Shown: positions 53,459 through 64,000 of the stretch, piece by piece
Layout: every line of letters starts with the position of its first letter
Numbering within the stretch: position 1 is the stretch's first letter
Assembly: GCF_004136315.1 (NCBI RefSeq)
Contig: NZ_CP029562.1
Coordinates: 3,167,501-3,231,500, forward strand
Direction of reading: 5' to 3'
Length of the DNA stretch: 64,000 bases
Source: Mesorhizobium sp. Pch-S
Lineage (GTDB): Bacteria > Pseudomonadota > Alphaproteobacteria > Rhizobiales > Rhizobiaceae
Position numbers and translations under genes: made by a program
The notes under the pieces: generated by a model
The model's database searches: none
What the model saw: the letters and a program-made list of their open reading frames with translations, nothing else
What the model was told of the DNA's origin: nothing

Positions 53459-54205
53459 TCAGGCCGCCTTTTCGGCGAGCACCATGTAGTTGACGTCCAT
53501 GTCCTTGGAACGCTGCCAGCGATCGGCGAGTGGATTGTAGATGACGCCGGAGCGATCGGTTATGGCGAGGCCCGCACCGCTCAGGGCGAGCTCCAGTTCT
53601 TCCGGCCGCACCAGCTTGCCGAATTTGTGCGTGCCGCGCGGCAGCCAGCGCAGTACGTATTCGGCACCGATGATGGCCAGCCCGAGCGCCTTCAGCGTGC
53701 GGTTGATAGTGGCCACGAACATGATGCCGCCCGGCTTCACCATCTCGCCGCACTTGCCGACGAACAAATTGATGTCGGCGACATGCTCGACGACTTCCAT
53801 GTTGAGCACGACGTCGAACTTCTCGCCGGCATCGGCGAGATCCTCGGCCGTGGTGGCCCGGTAGTCCACAGCCACGCCAGCTTCCGCCGCGTGCAGCCTG
53901 GCCACTTCGATGTTTGTCGTGGACGCGTCCGCCCCGACCACCTGGGCGCCCAGGCGTGCCATCGGCTCGCACAGCAGTCCGCCGCCGCAGCCAATATCGA
54001 GAATACGCAAGCCCTCGAAGGGTTTGGCGTCGCGGGCGTCGCGGCCGAAGCGGGCCGCGATCTGGTCGCGGATATAGGCCAGCCGCACAGGGTTGAACTT
54101 GTGCAGCGGACGGAATTTTCCGTTGGGGTTCCACCATTCGGCGGCAAGGGCTGAAAAGCGCTCGACTTCTCCGGCGTCGATCGTCGACCGTCGGGGCTCT
54201 GGCAT
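53459..54205 (-). CDS. ubiG: Bifunctional 2-polyprenyl-6-hydroxyphenol methylase/3-demethylubiquinol 3-O-methyltransferase UbiG
   Basis: This 248-residue protein has the SAM-binding motif [20 protein letters not shown], motif [22 protein letters not shown] and the UbiG-specific start [20 protein letters not shown] with HKFNPVR. It carries out two O-methylations in ubiquinone biosynthesis. Length matches other alphaproteobacterial UbiG. It is a single gene, convergent with the flavin reductase gene. No GSP terminator was noted. Confidence 0.95.
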   Translation of the reverse strand: MPEPRRSTIDAGEVERFSALAAEWWNPNGKFRPLHKFNPVRLAYIRDQIAARFGRDARDAKPFEGLRILDIGCGGGLLCEPMARLGAQVVGADASTTNIEVARLHAAEAGVAVDYRATTAEDLADAGEKFDVVLNMEVVEHVADINLFVGKCGEMVKPGGIMFVATINRTLKALGLAIIGAEYVLRWLPRGTHKFGKLVRPEELELALSGAGLAITDRSGVIYNPLADRWQRSKDMDVNYMVLAEKAA

Positions 54206-54336
54206 GACTTTGTCTCCTTCGGGGGAAAGGAAGTCAGCAGAAGGGAGCCGATTGTCAAGGCGCGTTTTGTGCGCGCGTCATTCCGGCGCGACAAGGCGGC
54301 ATCACAAAGCCGTTGTTTTCCAAAGTCCTGCCACGC

Positions 54337-54747
54337 TCAAAGCGTTTCGGTGAGCGCCACCAAATTTCCCGTGTATTGTCTCCAGCCGGCATCGAGCAGT
54401 TGCAATGTCGGTTCAGGCACCAGTCCATCATGGGTCAAAACCAGGCGCACGAAGCCGGCGTGCTCGGCCAGGCTGAAAACGACGCGTCCGGCCGGGCTCT
54501 GTTCGGTACAATCGAACGACCAGACCATGCGGTGCGGAGGGACGATCTCCAGCACCTGAACCTCGGTCCAACCGCGCCAGCCGGCAGTCGCCTGGCCCGT
54601 GATGCGGAAGCGGTGCCCGACAACCGGCCTGAAATCGACTGCGAAGAACCATCGCGCGATCAGCTTTGGCTCGGTGAGGCAGGCCCATACCGTCGCAAGC
54701 GAGGCCCGGATGTCGCGCTCAAACGTCAGATCGATCGGCTTCAGCAT
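54337..54747 (-). CDS. SRPBCC (AHSA1-type) domain protein
   Basis: This 136-residue protein begins with IDLTFERDIRASLATVWACL and contains GHRFRITGQATAGWRG, VLEIVPPHRMVWSFD and VRLVLTHDGL, the START/AHSA1 helix-grip fold that binds hydrophobic ligands. It overlaps the upstream ArsR gene by 29 bases, and ArsR-SRPBCC pairs are very common. In these the SRPBCC protein is of unknown function and the ArsR regulator controls it. The ATG start lies within the ArsR frame. Confidence 0.87.
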   Translation of the reverse strand: MLKPIDLTFERDIRASLATVWACLTEPKLIARWFFAVDFRPVVGHRFRITGQATAGWRGWTEVQVLEIVPPHRMVWSFDCTEQSPAGRVVFSLAEHAGFVRLVLTHDGLVPEPTLQLLDAGWRQYTGNLVALTETL

Positions 54748-55066
54748 CGAGCTTCTCCGCCAGTTCGCCCAGCCCGTCGAGCTTTTCGTTCCAGAAGCCC
54801 GACAACTGCGCGGTCCAATCGGTAACGGTCATGAGTGGAGCAGGGTTCAACCGATAGAGGCGCTGACGTCCGGCTGCTCGGCGGCGTACCAGTCCCGCTC
54901 GGCTGAGCACCTGCAGGTGCAACGAAACATTTGCGAGTGTCCCACCGACTTCGGCAGTGAGTTCGGCGACGGAACGCTCACGATTTCCAATCCGCTCCAG
55001 CAGTCGCCGTCGTGTCGGATCGGCAATCGCCGCAAAGACATCGCCGTGGGTCGAGGTTCGTGGCAT
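54719..55066 (-). CDS. ArsR family winged-helix regulator
   Basis: This 115-residue protein has the ArsR HTH (VFAAIADPTRRRLLERIGNR, then TLANVSLHLQVLSRAGLVRR and a wing RLYRLNP). It lacks the metal-binding CxC pattern of true arsenic sensors, so it belongs to the metal-independent ArsR/AHSA1-linked group. ATG 55066 is used with GAG upstream; a TTG five codons earlier is possible. A perfect palindrome overlaps that TTG, which supports autoregulation. It is the first gene of the ArsR-SRPBCC pair. Confidence 0.87.
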   Translation of the reverse strand: MPRTSTHGDVFAAIADPTRRRLLERIGNRERSVAELTAEVGGTLANVSLHLQVLSRAGLVRRRAAGRQRLYRLNPAPLMTVTDWTAQLSGFWNEKLDGLGELAEKLDAEADRSDV

Positions 55067-55076
55067 CGTTTTCTCA

Positions 55077-55094
55077 TTCAAGTATAAACTTGAA
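55077..55094. promoter_or_regulatory. ArsR-type operator
   Basis: A perfect inverted repeat has 6-base arms TTCAAG and CTTGAA with the spacer TATAAA. It is 11 bases upstream of the ArsR ATG and covers the alternative TTG start, a classic autoregulatory site. The spacer itself resembles a -10 box. Confidence 0.7.
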
Positions 55095-55171
55095 TTTCAA
55101 TCTGCATCCGCGATACGATGACCGTCAAGCCGCGGATGGCTGGTGGGCGGGCAAATCAACAGGAGATCGCG

Positions 55172-55561
55172 ATGACGACCTTGAACGGAGTAGTTCCCTG
55201 TCTGACCATCGACGGCGCCAAAAAAGCCATCGAGTTCTACAAAGCAGCCTTTGGCGCCGAGGAGGTGAGCCGGCAAGATGCCGAGGACGGCAAGCGGCTG
55301 ATGCACGCCCATATCCGTGTCAACGGCTCGGATATCATGATGTGGGATCTTTTCCCCGAATTCGGCATGTCCGCCGACAAGCCGACCGGGGTGACGGTGC
55401 ATCTCGAGGTCGATGACGCGGACCGCTGGTGGTCGCGCGCCGTCGATGCAGGCGCCGCCGTGACGATGCCGCTGGACAATGTGTTCTGGGGCAGCCGCTA
55501 CGGCCAGCTGCGTGATCCGTTCGGGCATAGCTGGGCAATCGGCGGACCGCTGAAGGAGTAG
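55172..55561 (+). CDS. VOC family (PhnB-like) protein
   Basis: This 129-residue glyoxalase/bleomycin-resistance domain has VVPCLTIDGAKKAIEFYKAA, MHAHIRVNGSDIMMWDLFPE and the late FWGSRYGQLRDPFGHSWAIG. It resembles the PhnB/YqjF group that dimerises and often lacks metal. The ATG at 55172 has AGGAGATCGCG upstream and is preferred over an earlier GTG. It is divergent from the ArsR gene, about 100 bases away, and could share its operator, though the palindrome lies nearer the ArsR side. Confidence 0.87.
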   Translation: MTTLNGVVPCLTIDGAKKAIEFYKAAFGAEEVSRQDAEDGKRLMHAHIRVNGSDIMMWDLFPEFGMSADKPTGVTVHLEVDDADRWWSRAVDAGAAVTMPLDNVFWGSRYGQLRDPFGHSWAIGGPLKE

Positions 55562-55759
55562 TCCGCGGGCGAGCCTTCGGGGCAAGGAAAAGGAGCCAAA
55601 GCGCAAGAGACTTGCGCCACGCTGCCACATCGGTCGTGTGTGCCTTGCGAAGGCCTTGTGTTTTGGCTAAGGAAGCCGCGCATTTTTGCGTCCCGGCCAG
55701 CCGGGGCTTTCCTGTCCATCCTTGGCCATCAGGCCTGCATTCAAAGGCTTTCCGCTCCC

Positions 55760-57034
55760 ATGGCGCGCATCGTGATGAAGTTCGGCGGGACCTCCGTCGC
55801 CGACCTCGACCGCATCCACAATGTGGCGCGTCACGTCAAACGCGAGGTCGAGGCCGGCCATGAGGTTGCGGTCGTCGTCTCGGCGATGTCGGGCAAGACC
55901 AATGAGCTCGTCGGCTGGGTGCAGGGCATGCCCAAGGCAACCGGCGCCAACAGCCCGTTCTTCGACGCGCGCGAATATGATGCCATCGTGGCTTCCGGCG
56001 AACAGGTCACGTCTGGCCTGCTGGCTATCGCCCTGCAGTCGATGGGGATCAACGCACGGTCCTGGCATGGCTGGCAGATCCCGATCAAGACCGACGGCGC
56101 GCATGGCGCGGCGCGCATCACCGACATCGACGGCTCGTTCCTGATCCAGCGTTTCAAGGAAGGCCAGGTCGCGGTGATCGCCGGCTTCCAGGGCATCGCG
56201 CCGGACAACCGCATTTCGACGCTCGGACGTGGCGGTTCCGACACCAGCGCCGTGGCGATCGCGGCCGCCGTGAAGGCCGACCGTTGCGACATCTACACCG
56301 ATGTCGACGGCGTCTACACCACCGACCCGCGCATGGAGCCAAAGGCCAGGCGGCTCGATCGCATTTCCTTCGAGGAAATGCTGGAGATGGCCTCGCTCGG
56401 CTCGAAGGTGCTTCAGGTGCGCTCGGTGGAGCTCGCCATGGTACACAAGGTGCGCACTTTCGTGCGATCGTCCTTCGACGATCCCGATGCGCCCGGCATG
56501 GGGGATTTGATCAATCCGCCCGGAACGCTCATTTGCGACGAGGATGAAATCGTGGAACAGCAGGTCGTCACCGGAATTGCCTACGCCAAGGACGAAGCGC
56601 AGATCTCGCTGCGCCGCGTCGCCGACCGGCCGGGTGTGGCTGGTGGCATCTTCGGCCCGCTTGCCGAAGCCAACATCAACGTCGACATGATCGTCCAGAA
56701 CATTTCGGAAGACGGCAAGTCGACCGACATGACGTTCACCGTGCCGTCGGGTGATGTCGCCAAGGCCCTTGCCGTCCTGGACAAGGTCAAGCAGACCGTC
56801 GGCTTCGATGCCCTCCAGCATGACGAAGGCATGTCCAAGGTTTCCGTCATCGGCATCGGCATGAGAAGCCATGCGGGCGTCGCGGCGACTGCTTTCCGGG
56901 CACTTGCCGAAAAAAGCATCAATATCCGCGCGATCACCACGTCGGAGATCAAGATTTCGATCCTGATCGACGGTCCTTACACGGAACTGGCTGTTCGCAC
57001 TTTGCATTCCGTCTACGGTCTCGATAAGCAATAA
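55760..57034 (+). CDS. lysC: Aspartate kinase LysC
   Basis: This 424-residue class with a catalytic AAK domain begins IVMKFGGTSVADLDRIHNVA, contains the ATP-site segment LGRGGSDTSAVAIAAAVKAD and two regulatory ACT domains after about residue 265 (VADRPGVAGGIFGPLAEANI and IGIGMRSHAGVAATAFRALA). It makes aspartyl phosphate for lysine, threonine and methionine synthesis and should be feedback regulated by lysine and threonine through the ACT pair. ATG 55760 is the family start; the earlier frame is not conserved. It leads a lysC-ptsP order typical of rhizobia. Confidence 0.97.
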   Translation: MARIVMKFGGTSVADLDRIHNVARHVKREVEAGHEVAVVVSAMSGKTNELVGWVQGMPKATGANSPFFDAREYDAIVASGEQVTSGLLAIALQSMGINARSWHGWQIPIKTDGAHGAARITDIDGSFLIQRFKEGQVAVIAGFQGIAPDNRISTLGRGGSDTSAVAIAAAVKADRCDIYTDVDGVYTTDPRMEPKARRLDRISFEEMLEMASLGSKVLQVRSVELAMVHKVRTFVRSSFDDPDAPGMGDLINPPGTLICDEDEIVEQQVVTGIAYAKDEAQISLRRVADRPGVAGGIFGPLAEANINVDMIVQNISEDGKSTDMTFTVPSGDVAKALAVLDKVKQTVGFDALQHDEGMSKVSVIGIGMRSHAGVAATAFRALAEKSINIRAITTSEIKISILIDGPYTELAVRTLHSVYGLDKQ

Positions 57035-57059
57035 GGGACCCGAGTCGGTTTTTGCGTCG

Positions 57060-57087
57060 GGCCGGTGCGAAGGGAACCGCACCGGCC
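57060..57087 (+). terminator. Hairpin between lysC and ptsP
   Basis: A perfect 10-bp stem (GGCCGGTGCG / CGCACCGGCC) has an 8-base loop and no T tract. It may attenuate or process the transcript between the two genes; ptsP starts 24 bases later. Confidence 0.5.
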
Positions 57088-57110
57088 TAAACGCCTTTGG
57101 AGAAGCCGCG

Positions 57111-59381
57111 ATGCGTGAGACGGCCATCGGCCCGCGCGTTTTGTTGAAACGGCTCCGCGAGCTCATGCAAGAGCCGCTGGAACCGCAGGATCGGCTTGAC
57201 CGTATCGTGCGCGACATCGCCTCCAACATGGTGGCGGAAGTCTGCTCGCTCTACGTGTTGCGCGCCGATTCCGTGCTTGAGCTCTACGCCACCGAAGGTC
57301 TCAACAAGAACGCCGTGCACCTGGCGCAATTGCGTCTCGGTCAGGGCCTCGTCGGCACGATTGCCGCCAGTGCGCGCCCGCTCAATCTTTCCAATGCGCA
57401 AGAGCATCCCGCCTTCGCCTATCTGCCGGAGACGGGTGAAGAAATCTATCACGCCTTCCTCGGCGTGCCGGTGCTACGGGCGGGCCGCACGCTCGGCGTG
57501 CTCGTCGTGCAGAACCGCACCAAGCGTGTCTATCGCGAGGACGAGGTCGAGGCGCTGGAAACCACCGCGATGGTGATTGCCGAGATGGTCGCCACCGGTG
57601 ACCTTGCCCGGCTCTCACGACCCGGCATGGAGCTCGATCTAAGCCGCCCGGTCTCTTTCACCGGCGTCTCCTTCAACGAAGGTGTCGGGCTCGGGCATGT
57701 CGTGCTGCACGAACCGCGTATCGTCGTCACCAACCTGTTCAACGAGGACAGCGAGGAGGAAGTCCGGCGGCTCGAGGAGTCACTCGGTTCGCTCAGGCTT
57801 TCCATCGACGACATGCTGGAGCGGCGAGACGTCGCCTTCGAAGGCGAACACCGCGAGGTGTTGGAAGCCTACCGCATGTTCGCCAACGATCGTGGCTGGG
57901 TGCGCCGCCTGGAAGAGGCCATCCGCAACGGCCTGACGGCGGAAGCCGCAGTGGAAAAGGTGCAGTCGGACATGCGCGCCCGCATGATCCACATGACCGA
58001 TCCCTATCTGCGCGAGCGGATGAGCGACTTTGACGACCTCGCCAACCGGCTGCTGCGCCAGCTGATGGGGCGTGGACCTGAAGACGTCGCTGCTTCGCTG
58101 CCGAAGGATGCCATCATCGTCGCCCGCTCGATGGGGGCGGCCGAGTTGCTCGACTATCCGCGCGACAAGATGCGCGGGCTCGTGTTGGAAGAAGGCGCGG
58201 CGACCAGCCACGTCGTCATCGTCGCGCGCGCCATGGGCATCCCGGTCGCCGGCCAGGTCAAGGGCGCGGTTTCGATGTCGGAAAACGGCGATGCCATCAT
58301 CGTCGATGGCGATGAAGGCGCCATTCATCTGCGGCCGCAACAGGATCTCGAGGCGGCCTACGCCGAGAAGGTGCGCTTCCGTGCGCGACGGCAGGAGCTC
58401 TACCGGGAACTGCGCAAGAAACCGTCCGTCACCCGTGACGGTGTGCAGGTGGACCTTTTGATGAATGCCGGCCTGGCCGTCGACCTGCCGCAACTGACCG
58501 AATCGGGCGCCGCAGGCATCGGCCTGTTCCGCACCGAGCTGCAATTCATGGTGGCGGCGACCTTCCCGCGCGCCGAGGCGCAGGAAAAGCTCTACCGCGA
58601 TGTGCTGGAGGCCGCGCGCGGCAAGCCTGTCACCTTCCGCACCATCGACATCGGCGGCGACAAGGTGCTGCCCTACTTCAAGAATGCCACGCAGGAAGAG
58701 AACCCGGCACTTGGCTGGCGGGCGATCCGCCTGACCCTCGACCGGCCCGGCCTGCTGCGGACGCAGATCCGTGCGCTGCTCAAGGCCGCCGGCGGGCGCG
58801 AATTGAAGCTCATGCTGCCGATGGTGACGGAGCTTGGCGAGATCGCGCAGGCGCGCGAGATCATCGAACGTGAAGTGAGGCATCTGTCGCGCTTCGCCCA
58901 CCATCTGCCGACCAGCCTGAAACTGGGCGCGATGCTGGAGGTGCCGTCGCTGCTGTTCCAGCTCGACGAACTGATGAAGGCGGTCGATTTCGTCTCGGTC
59001 GGCTCCAATGACCTGTTCCAGTTCGTGATGGCGGTGGACCGTGGCAACACGCAGCTGGCGGATCGTTTCGATCCGGTGTCGATCCCGTTCCTGCGCGTGC
59101 TGAAGCAGATCGCCGATGCTGGCCATCGCAACAATACACCGGTGACACTTTGCGGCGAACTTGCCGGCAAGCCGATTTCGGCCATGGCCCTGATCGGCCT
59201 TGGCTTCCGCTCCATCTCGATGTCGCCAGCGGCGATCGGTCCGGTCAAGGCGATGCTGACCGACCTGCCGCTTGAAGAGCTGGAAGCCTTTTTCGCCGAC
59301 AACCTCAACCAGCCTGCCACGGGCATGCCGATCCGCGCGCTGCTGCAGGCCTTCGCGGATGACCGCGGCATTCCTTTGTAA
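57111..59381 (+). CDS. ptsP: Phosphoenolpyruvate-protein phosphotransferase PtsP (EI-Ntr)
   Basis: This 756-residue protein has an N-terminal GAF domain (about 15-160, with [20 protein letters not shown]), the HPr-contact region, the phosphohistidine swivel with H367 in [20 protein letters not shown], and the C-terminal PEP-binding barrel ([22 protein letters not shown] with active Cys). It is the first enzyme of the nitrogen-related phosphotransferase chain and feeds NPr and EIIA-Ntr. GAF-domain EI-Ntr senses glutamine in related bacteria. The gene lies between lysC and prfA, a conserved order. Confidence 0.96.
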   Translation: MRETAIGPRVLLKRLRELMQEPLEPQDRLDRIVRDIASNMVAEVCSLYVLRADSVLELYATEGLNKNAVHLAQLRLGQGLVGTIAASARPLNLSNAQEHPAFAYLPETGEEIYHAFLGVPVLRAGRTLGVLVVQNRTKRVYREDEVEALETTAMVIAEMVATGDLARLSRPGMELDLSRPVSFTGVSFNEGVGLGHVVLHEPRIVVTNLFNEDSEEEVRRLEESLGSLRLSIDDMLERRDVAFEGEHREVLEAYRMFANDRGWVRRLEEAIRNGLTAEAAVEKVQSDMRARMIHMTDPYLRERMSDFDDLANRLLRQLMGRGPEDVAASLPKDAIIVARSMGAAELLDYPRDKMRGLVLEEGAATSHVVIVARAMGIPVAGQVKGAVSMSENGDAIIVDGDEGAIHLRPQQDLEAAYAEKVRFRARRQELYRELRKKPSVTRDGVQVDLLMNAGLAVDLPQLTESGAAGIGLFRTELQFMVAATFPRAEAQEKLYRDVLEAARGKPVTFRTIDIGGDKVLPYFKNATQEENPALGWRAIRLTLDRPGLLRTQIRALLKAAGGRELKLMLPMVTELGEIAQAREIIEREVRHLSRFAHHLPTSLKLGAMLEVPSLLFQLDELMKAVDFVSVGSNDLFQFVMAVDRGNTQLADRFDPVSIPFLRVLKQIADAGHRNNTPVTLCGELAGKPISAMALIGLGFRSISMSPAAIGPVKAMLTDLPLEELEAFFADNLNQPATGMPIRALLQAFADDRGIPL

Positions 59382-59398
59382 GAAGCCTTCGATACCCC

Positions 59399-60475
59399 AT
59401 GATCAATCTGCCCCGCGACCGCATGGACCAAGTCGTCAAGCGTTTCGATATGCTCGAAGCGCAGATGGCGGCCGGGCCGGCACCTGATGCCTATGTGAAG
59501 ATGGCGGCCGAATATGCCGACATGCAGGAATTGGTCGCCAAAATCCGGGAGCTGCGTGCCGCCGAGCGCGAGCAGGACGATCTCGAGGCGATGCTCGGCG
59601 ACAAGGGCACAGACTCCGAGATGCGTGCGCTGGCCGAGGCCGACCTGCCGGAGGTGGAAAGCCGCATCGAGGTGCTGCAGCAGGAAATCCAGATATTGCT
59701 CCTGCCCAAGGACGCTGCCGACGAGCGCAACGCCATCCTGGAAATCCGTGCCGGCACCGGCGGCGACGAGGCTGCCCTGTTCGCTGGCGATCTGTTTCGG
59801 ATGTATGAGCGCTACTCGGCTTCGAAAGGCTGGCGGTTCGAGGTTGTTTCAGCCAGCGATGGCGAAGTCGGCGGGTTCAAGGAAATCATCGCTTCGGTTT
59901 CCGGCAGAGGCGTCTTCGCGCATATGAAATTCGAATCCGGCGTGCATCGCGTGCAGCGCGTGCCGGCAACGGAAGCGCAGGGGCGCATCCACACCTCGGC
60001 GGCGACGGTGGCCGTGCTGCCGGAAGCCGAGGAAGTCGATATCGAGATCAAGGCGGAAGACATCCGCATCGATACGATGCGTGCGTCTGGTTCCGGTGGC
60101 CAGCACGTCAACACCACCGACTCCGCCGTGCGCATCACCCATCTGCCCACCGGCATCATGGTGGTGCAGGCGGAGAAGTCGCAACACCAGAACAGGGCGC
60201 GCGCCATGCAGATCCTGCGTGCGCGGCTCTACGACCTCGAGCGCAGCCGCGCCGATGAGGAGCGTTCGGAATCGCGCAAGTCGCAGGTTGGCTCCGGCGA
60301 CCGCTCCGAGCGCATCCGCACCTATAATTTCCCGCAGGGGCGTCTGACCGACCATCGCATCAATCTCACGCTCTACAAGCTCGACCGGGTGATGGAAGGA
60401 GAACTGGACGAGGTGGTCGACGCGCTGATCGCCGACCATCAGTCCAGGCTTCTGGCGGAGATGAAGGAAGGGTGA
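59399..60475 (+). CDS. prfA: Peptide chain release factor 1
   Basis: This 358-residue protein has the GGQ catalytic motif at residues 233-235 within [20 protein letters not shown], an [20 protein letters not shown] stretch and SEDIRIDT-type [14 protein letters not shown]. It terminates translation at UAA and UAG. It starts 17 bases after ptsP, and the next gene, prmC, encodes the enzyme that methylates the Gln of GGQ, so substrate and modifier are co-expressed. Confidence 0.98.
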   Translation: MINLPRDRMDQVVKRFDMLEAQMAAGPAPDAYVKMAAEYADMQELVAKIRELRAAEREQDDLEAMLGDKGTDSEMRALAEADLPEVESRIEVLQQEIQILLLPKDAADERNAILEIRAGTGGDEAALFAGDLFRMYERYSASKGWRFEVVSASDGEVGGFKEIIASVSGRGVFAHMKFESGVHRVQRVPATEAQGRIHTSAATVAVLPEAEEVDIEIKAEDIRIDTMRASGSGGQHVNTTDSAVRITHLPTGIMVVQAEKSQHQNRARAMQILRARLYDLERSRADEERSESRKSQVGSGDRSERIRTYNFPQGRLTDHRINLTLYKLDRVMEGELDEVVDALIADHQSRLLAEMKEG

Positions 60476-60479
60476 GGCC

Positions 60480-61352
60480 GTGACGGGCACGACCCTCGCC
60501 GAGCTGTTGCTTTCCGCACGCAGGCGTCTCGCGGAGGCCGGCATAGAAGGTGCGATGTTCGACGCGAGGCTTCTGGTCGAAGACCTGACCGGCACGACAC
60601 GTACCGAGGTGATTACGGATCCCGGCCGTGTCATCGACACCGATACGCTGTCAGCGGTTGATATTGCTCTGGCCCGCAGGATTTCCGGCGAACCGGTACA
60701 CCGCATTCTCGGCTACCGTGAATTTCACGGGCTCCGGCTTGGGCTTTCGCCTGAAACCCTGGAACCGCGTCCCGATACCGAGACGCTGGTGGAAGCGGTG
60801 CTACCGTTGCTCGCCGAGATCGGTGAACGCAAAGGGAGGTGCCATGTCCTGGACCTCGGCACGGGAACCGGTGCCATTGCGCTGGCGCTGCTCGCGGCGA
60901 CGCCCCAGGCTCGCGCCGTGGGCGTGGACATTTCCGAAGATGCGCTGACCACTGCAGCCCGCAATGCTCGTGATCTCGGCCTATCGGAGCGGTTCAGCGC
61001 CGTCAGATCCGACTGGTTCGAAGCAATTTCGGGTCGATTTGATGTAATCGTCTCCAACCCTCCCTATATATCTAGCGCTGAGATCGGAACGCTGCAGAAG
61101 GAGGTGCGCAATTTCGATCCACTGCGGGCACTTGATGGCGGTGCCGATGGGCTCGACGCCTATCGGACAATTGCCGCAGAAAGCGCCAGGCATTTGGAAG
61201 CCGACGGCCTCGTCGCCGTTGAGATCGGCAGCAGCCAGAAGGCGGATGTGACCGATATTTTCCTGGATGCAGGATTCCTCATGAAAACAGCGTTGCGCGA
61301 TCTTGCCGGAAACGATCGCGTTCTACTGTTCACAGGTGGCGGAAAAGCTTGA
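60480..61352 (+). CDS. prmC: Peptide chain release factor N5-glutamine methyltransferase PrmC
   Basis: This 290-residue methyltransferase has the SAM motif [20 protein letters not shown], the active NPPY motif at N193 ([13 protein letters not shown]) and the HemK-type N-terminal helical domain. It methylates the GGQ glutamine of release factors. The start is GTG, 4 bases after the prfA stop, and GAAGGGTGAGG serves as the ribosome site. It is the last gene of the lysC-to-prmC stretch. Confidence 0.96.
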   Translation: MTGTTLAELLLSARRRLAEAGIEGAMFDARLLVEDLTGTTRTEVITDPGRVIDTDTLSAVDIALARRISGEPVHRILGYREFHGLRLGLSPETLEPRPDTETLVEAVLPLLAEIGERKGRCHVLDLGTGTGAIALALLAATPQARAVGVDISEDALTTAARNARDLGLSERFSAVRSDWFEAISGRFDVIVSNPPYISSAEIGTLQKEVRNFDPLRALDGGADGLDAYRTIAAESARHLEADGLVAVEIGSSQKADVTDIFLDAGFLMKTALRDLAGNDRVLLFTGGGKA

Positions 61353-61649
61353 AGGCGCGGCGAAAAACCGCTTGGCAAGGCTAAGGAATGCGGCTAGGGT
61401 CGAATTACCGGATGAGACGAAGCAGGCAGTGCTCTTAGCGATTCGGTTCCTTTGAAATAGCTGCCTTCTTGCGAAACGACGCTCAAGCTTCGTGCGGGAA
61501 TCGTCCGGAAAGTGATGTAACCGGAACAGGATGATACGTGGCGCCAACGCAATCGATGCGGGCGAGCACCGGTGAAACAGCGAAACGGCAGGCTGCATGA
61601 GCGCCGCCGTATGCGAAGATTTTCAAGTTTTTGAAGCGAAGAGACCCTT
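61353..61649. other. Intergenic region upstream of the DUF4167 gene
   Basis: These 297 bases contain no convincing reading frame or RNA gene. A GGAAC at about 61523 lacks a CGTT partner at proper distance. The last 30 bases (GAAGATTTTCAAG and TTTTTGAAGCGAAGAG) form the leader of the DUF4167 gene. A promoter must lie here but no box is clear. Confidence 0.5.
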
Positions 61650-62534
61650 ATGAGGCCACAACAGCAGAATAGACGCATGCGCGGTCGCAACAATGGCGGC
61701 GGCGGCAATAATAATAATAATAACAACAACAACCGCAAAGGGCCGAACCCGCTCAATCGCAACTACGAGAGCAACGGTCCGGATGTGAAAATCCGCGGTT
61801 CGGCCCAGCAGATCGCCGAGAAGTACGCGACTCTCGCCCGTGATGCGATGAGCTCGGGTGACCGCGTGATGGCTGAGAACTATCTCCAGCACGCCGAGCA
61901 CTACAATCGCATCATTGCAGCCGCTCAGGCGCAGATGCCGATCCAGAATTTCCAGCAGAATCGCGACGATTTCGACGATGAACTCGATGAGGAGCGCGAG
62001 GAATTCGACAACAGCGGAAATGCAGGCGAAGGCCAGCAGCCTGCCAATCACGGTTCCGGCCCACAGCCAGTGATCGAAGGCACGCCCGCCGAGGTGGCGC
62101 TCAACTCCGAGGGTGGCCGCGACAACAATGGCCGCGAAGGCGGCTACCGCGACAACAACCGGGACAATGGCAACCGCCACCAGCGGGATCGCCGCCACAA
62201 CAATGGCTACGGCCAGAATGGCCAGCGCGGAGACCGTGGTCCGCGAGGAGAAAACGGCAACAGGCGTGAAGAAGCGCAGCCTCAGGCTGCCGCTCCGGTA
62301 GAGGCGGCTCCGGTCGTCGCGACTGAAGAGCCGACGCCGGTGACCGTTGCCGAACCGGCGCCGCAGTTCGAAAGCTTCAATCCGGCGCAGCTTGCCGCCC
62401 ATGCCGAAGCGCGCGAGGCGGAGACTGAAGCGGTCGCGCCGCGCAAGACCACCCGGCGCCCACGCAAGCCGAAGGCGGAGGCTGTGGAGGCAGCGCCTGC
62501 CGATACCGCTGAAACGGCCGGCGCCGATAGCTGA
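61650..62534 (+). CDS. DUF4167 domain protein with Asn-rich N-terminus
   Basis: This 294-residue protein has an N-terminal run of Gly (16-19) and nine Asn (20-28). The DUF4167 core at about residues 34-95 contains NPLNRNYESNGPDVKIRGSA and QIAEKYATLARDAMSSGDRV, then LQHAEHYNRIIAAAQ. The rest is a low-complexity, Arg/Asn/Gly- and Glu/Ala-rich tail, likely disordered and RNA- or ribosome-binding by analogy only. It is widespread in Hyphomicrobiales, commonly between prmC and clpB as here. Function unknown. A strong terminator follows. Confidence 0.93.
   Translation: MRPQQQNRRMRGRNNGGGGNNNNNNNNNRKGPNPLNRNYESNGPDVKIRGSAQQIAEKYATLARDAMSSGDRVMAENYLQHAEHYNRIIAAAQAQMPIQNFQQNRDDFDDELDEEREEFDNSGNAGEGQQPANHGSGPQPVIEGTPAEVALNSEGGRDNNGREGGYRDNNRDNGNRHQRDRRHNNGYGQNGQRGDRGPRGENGNRREEAQPQAAAPVEAAPVVATEEPTPVTVAEPAPQFESFNPAQLAAHAEAREAETEAVAPRKTTRRPRKPKAEAVEAAPADTAETAGADS
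61695..61733 (+). repeat. Trinucleotide microsatellite in the DUF4167 gene
   Basis: Four GGC (61695-61706), five AAT (61707-61721) and four AAC (61722-61733) triplets sit in frame, coding for four Gly and nine Asn. Slippage would change length without breaking the frame. The AT-rich triplets are unusual in this high-GC genome. Confidence 0.9.
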
Positions 62535-62558
62535 GCATAGGCCCTTTTCGAGATCGCG

Positions 62559-62587
62559 AACGGCGGAGAGAAATCTCCGCCGTTTTT
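62559..62587 (+). terminator. Intrinsic terminator of the DUF4167 gene
   Basis: An 11-bp perfect stem (AACGGCGGAGA / TCTCCGCCGTT) with a GAAA tetraloop is followed by more T (TTTTT in all). It isolates clpB from upstream transcription. Confidence 0.92.
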
Positions 62588-62647
62588 GTTTGGCTGGGCT
62601 ATAGTCCCGCCTCGGATAAATATCTGCCTTGATCGGCATCAATGCGT

Positions 62648-62676
62648 CTTGAGAGACAAGGGCTTACGTCCCATAT
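62648..62676 (+). promoter_or_regulatory. Heat-shock (RpoH) promoter of clpB
   Basis: CTTGAG (62648-62653) and CCATAT (62671-62676) are separated by 17 bases, matching the alphaproteobacterial RpoH consensus CTTGAA-N17/18-CCATAT with one change. It lies 92 bases upstream of the clpB start, with no gene between. Confidence 0.8.
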
Positions 62677-62768
62677 CACGGCTGAACAGGGCCCGGCTCA
62701 ACAGAGCGGGTCCGTCACCAAGGCTGATCCGGTGCCGCAAAGCGGGCCGGTGACGGAAGGAGACAATG

Positions 62769-64000
<1,232 letters not shown>

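Noticed and set aside
55667..57229. Minus-strand 520-codon frame across lysC
   Set aside because: Antisense shadow of a well-conserved lysC; no recognisable domain or ribosome site.
57780..59126. Minus-strand 448-codon frame inside ptsP
   Set aside because: Antisense to conserved PtsP, His/Arg-rich composition typical of shadow frames.

Overview
The window reads as a chromosomal segment of a high-GC alphaproteobacterium of the order Hyphomicrobiales, most like Mesorhizobium or a close Phyllobacteriaceae relative. This rests on the PhyR-NepR-EcfG general stress response locus, the HWE histidine kinases, the short single-domain XylG, the DUF4167 protein upstream of clpB, and the gene order lysC-ptsP-prfA-prmC. 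Gene density is high and mostly housekeeping. I saw no prophage, insertion sequence, CRISPR array or rRNA operon.

Layout. 1-1.8 kb: end of the phosphate regulon (pstB partial, phoU, phoB). 1.8-6.7 kb: D-xylose uptake locus with a divergent ROK repressor, palindromic operators and an attenuator-like terminator after xylF. 6.8-13.3 kb: stress signalling (a CHASE-HWE kinase; a second HWE kinase broken by a frameshift; DUF1328 protein; PhyR; NepR; EcfG; two envelope stress proteins) with several near-perfect EcfG promoters. 13.3-19.1 kb: ring-cleaving dioxygenase and hydrolase, an ECF sigma/NrsF-type anti-sigma pair, and a MASE1-PAS-GGDEF protein. 19.1-30.3 kb: hydroxybutyryl-CoA dehydrogenase, etfBA, rhomboid protease, cobalamin adenosyltransferase, SDR, YihY, EamA, GluQ-RS, AlkA, HNH, DsbB, YqaA and tRNA-Leu(CAA).

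30.3-37.4 kb is the least conventional part. A gene-poor patch after the tRNA holds a structured tandem repeat, a strong hairpin with a G-rich loop and an AT-rich stretch. It is followed by a CelD-like acyltransferase/flippase pair and a cassette of uncharacterised envelope proteins. 37.4-48.9 kb: secA, a parvulin, a TetR/membrane protein pair, argJ (frameshifted), GNAT, mutT, a Flp pilin, an NDUFAF5-like methyltransferase, ComF, glutaredoxin, a nitrilase and DUF1178. 48.9-55.6 kb: small regulator-controlled redox and accessory modules (MarR/FMN reductase/EamA; winged helix/LLM monooxygenase/flavin reductase; ArsR/SRPBCC; VOC) around ubiG. 55.7-64 kb: lysC, ptsP, prfA, prmC, the DUF4167 protein and the start of clpB behind a heat-shock promoter.

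Two conserved genes (the PhyR-linked kinase and argJ) carry single-base frameshifts, each explained by one missing G in a short G run. Consensus error is therefore as likely as true gene decay.
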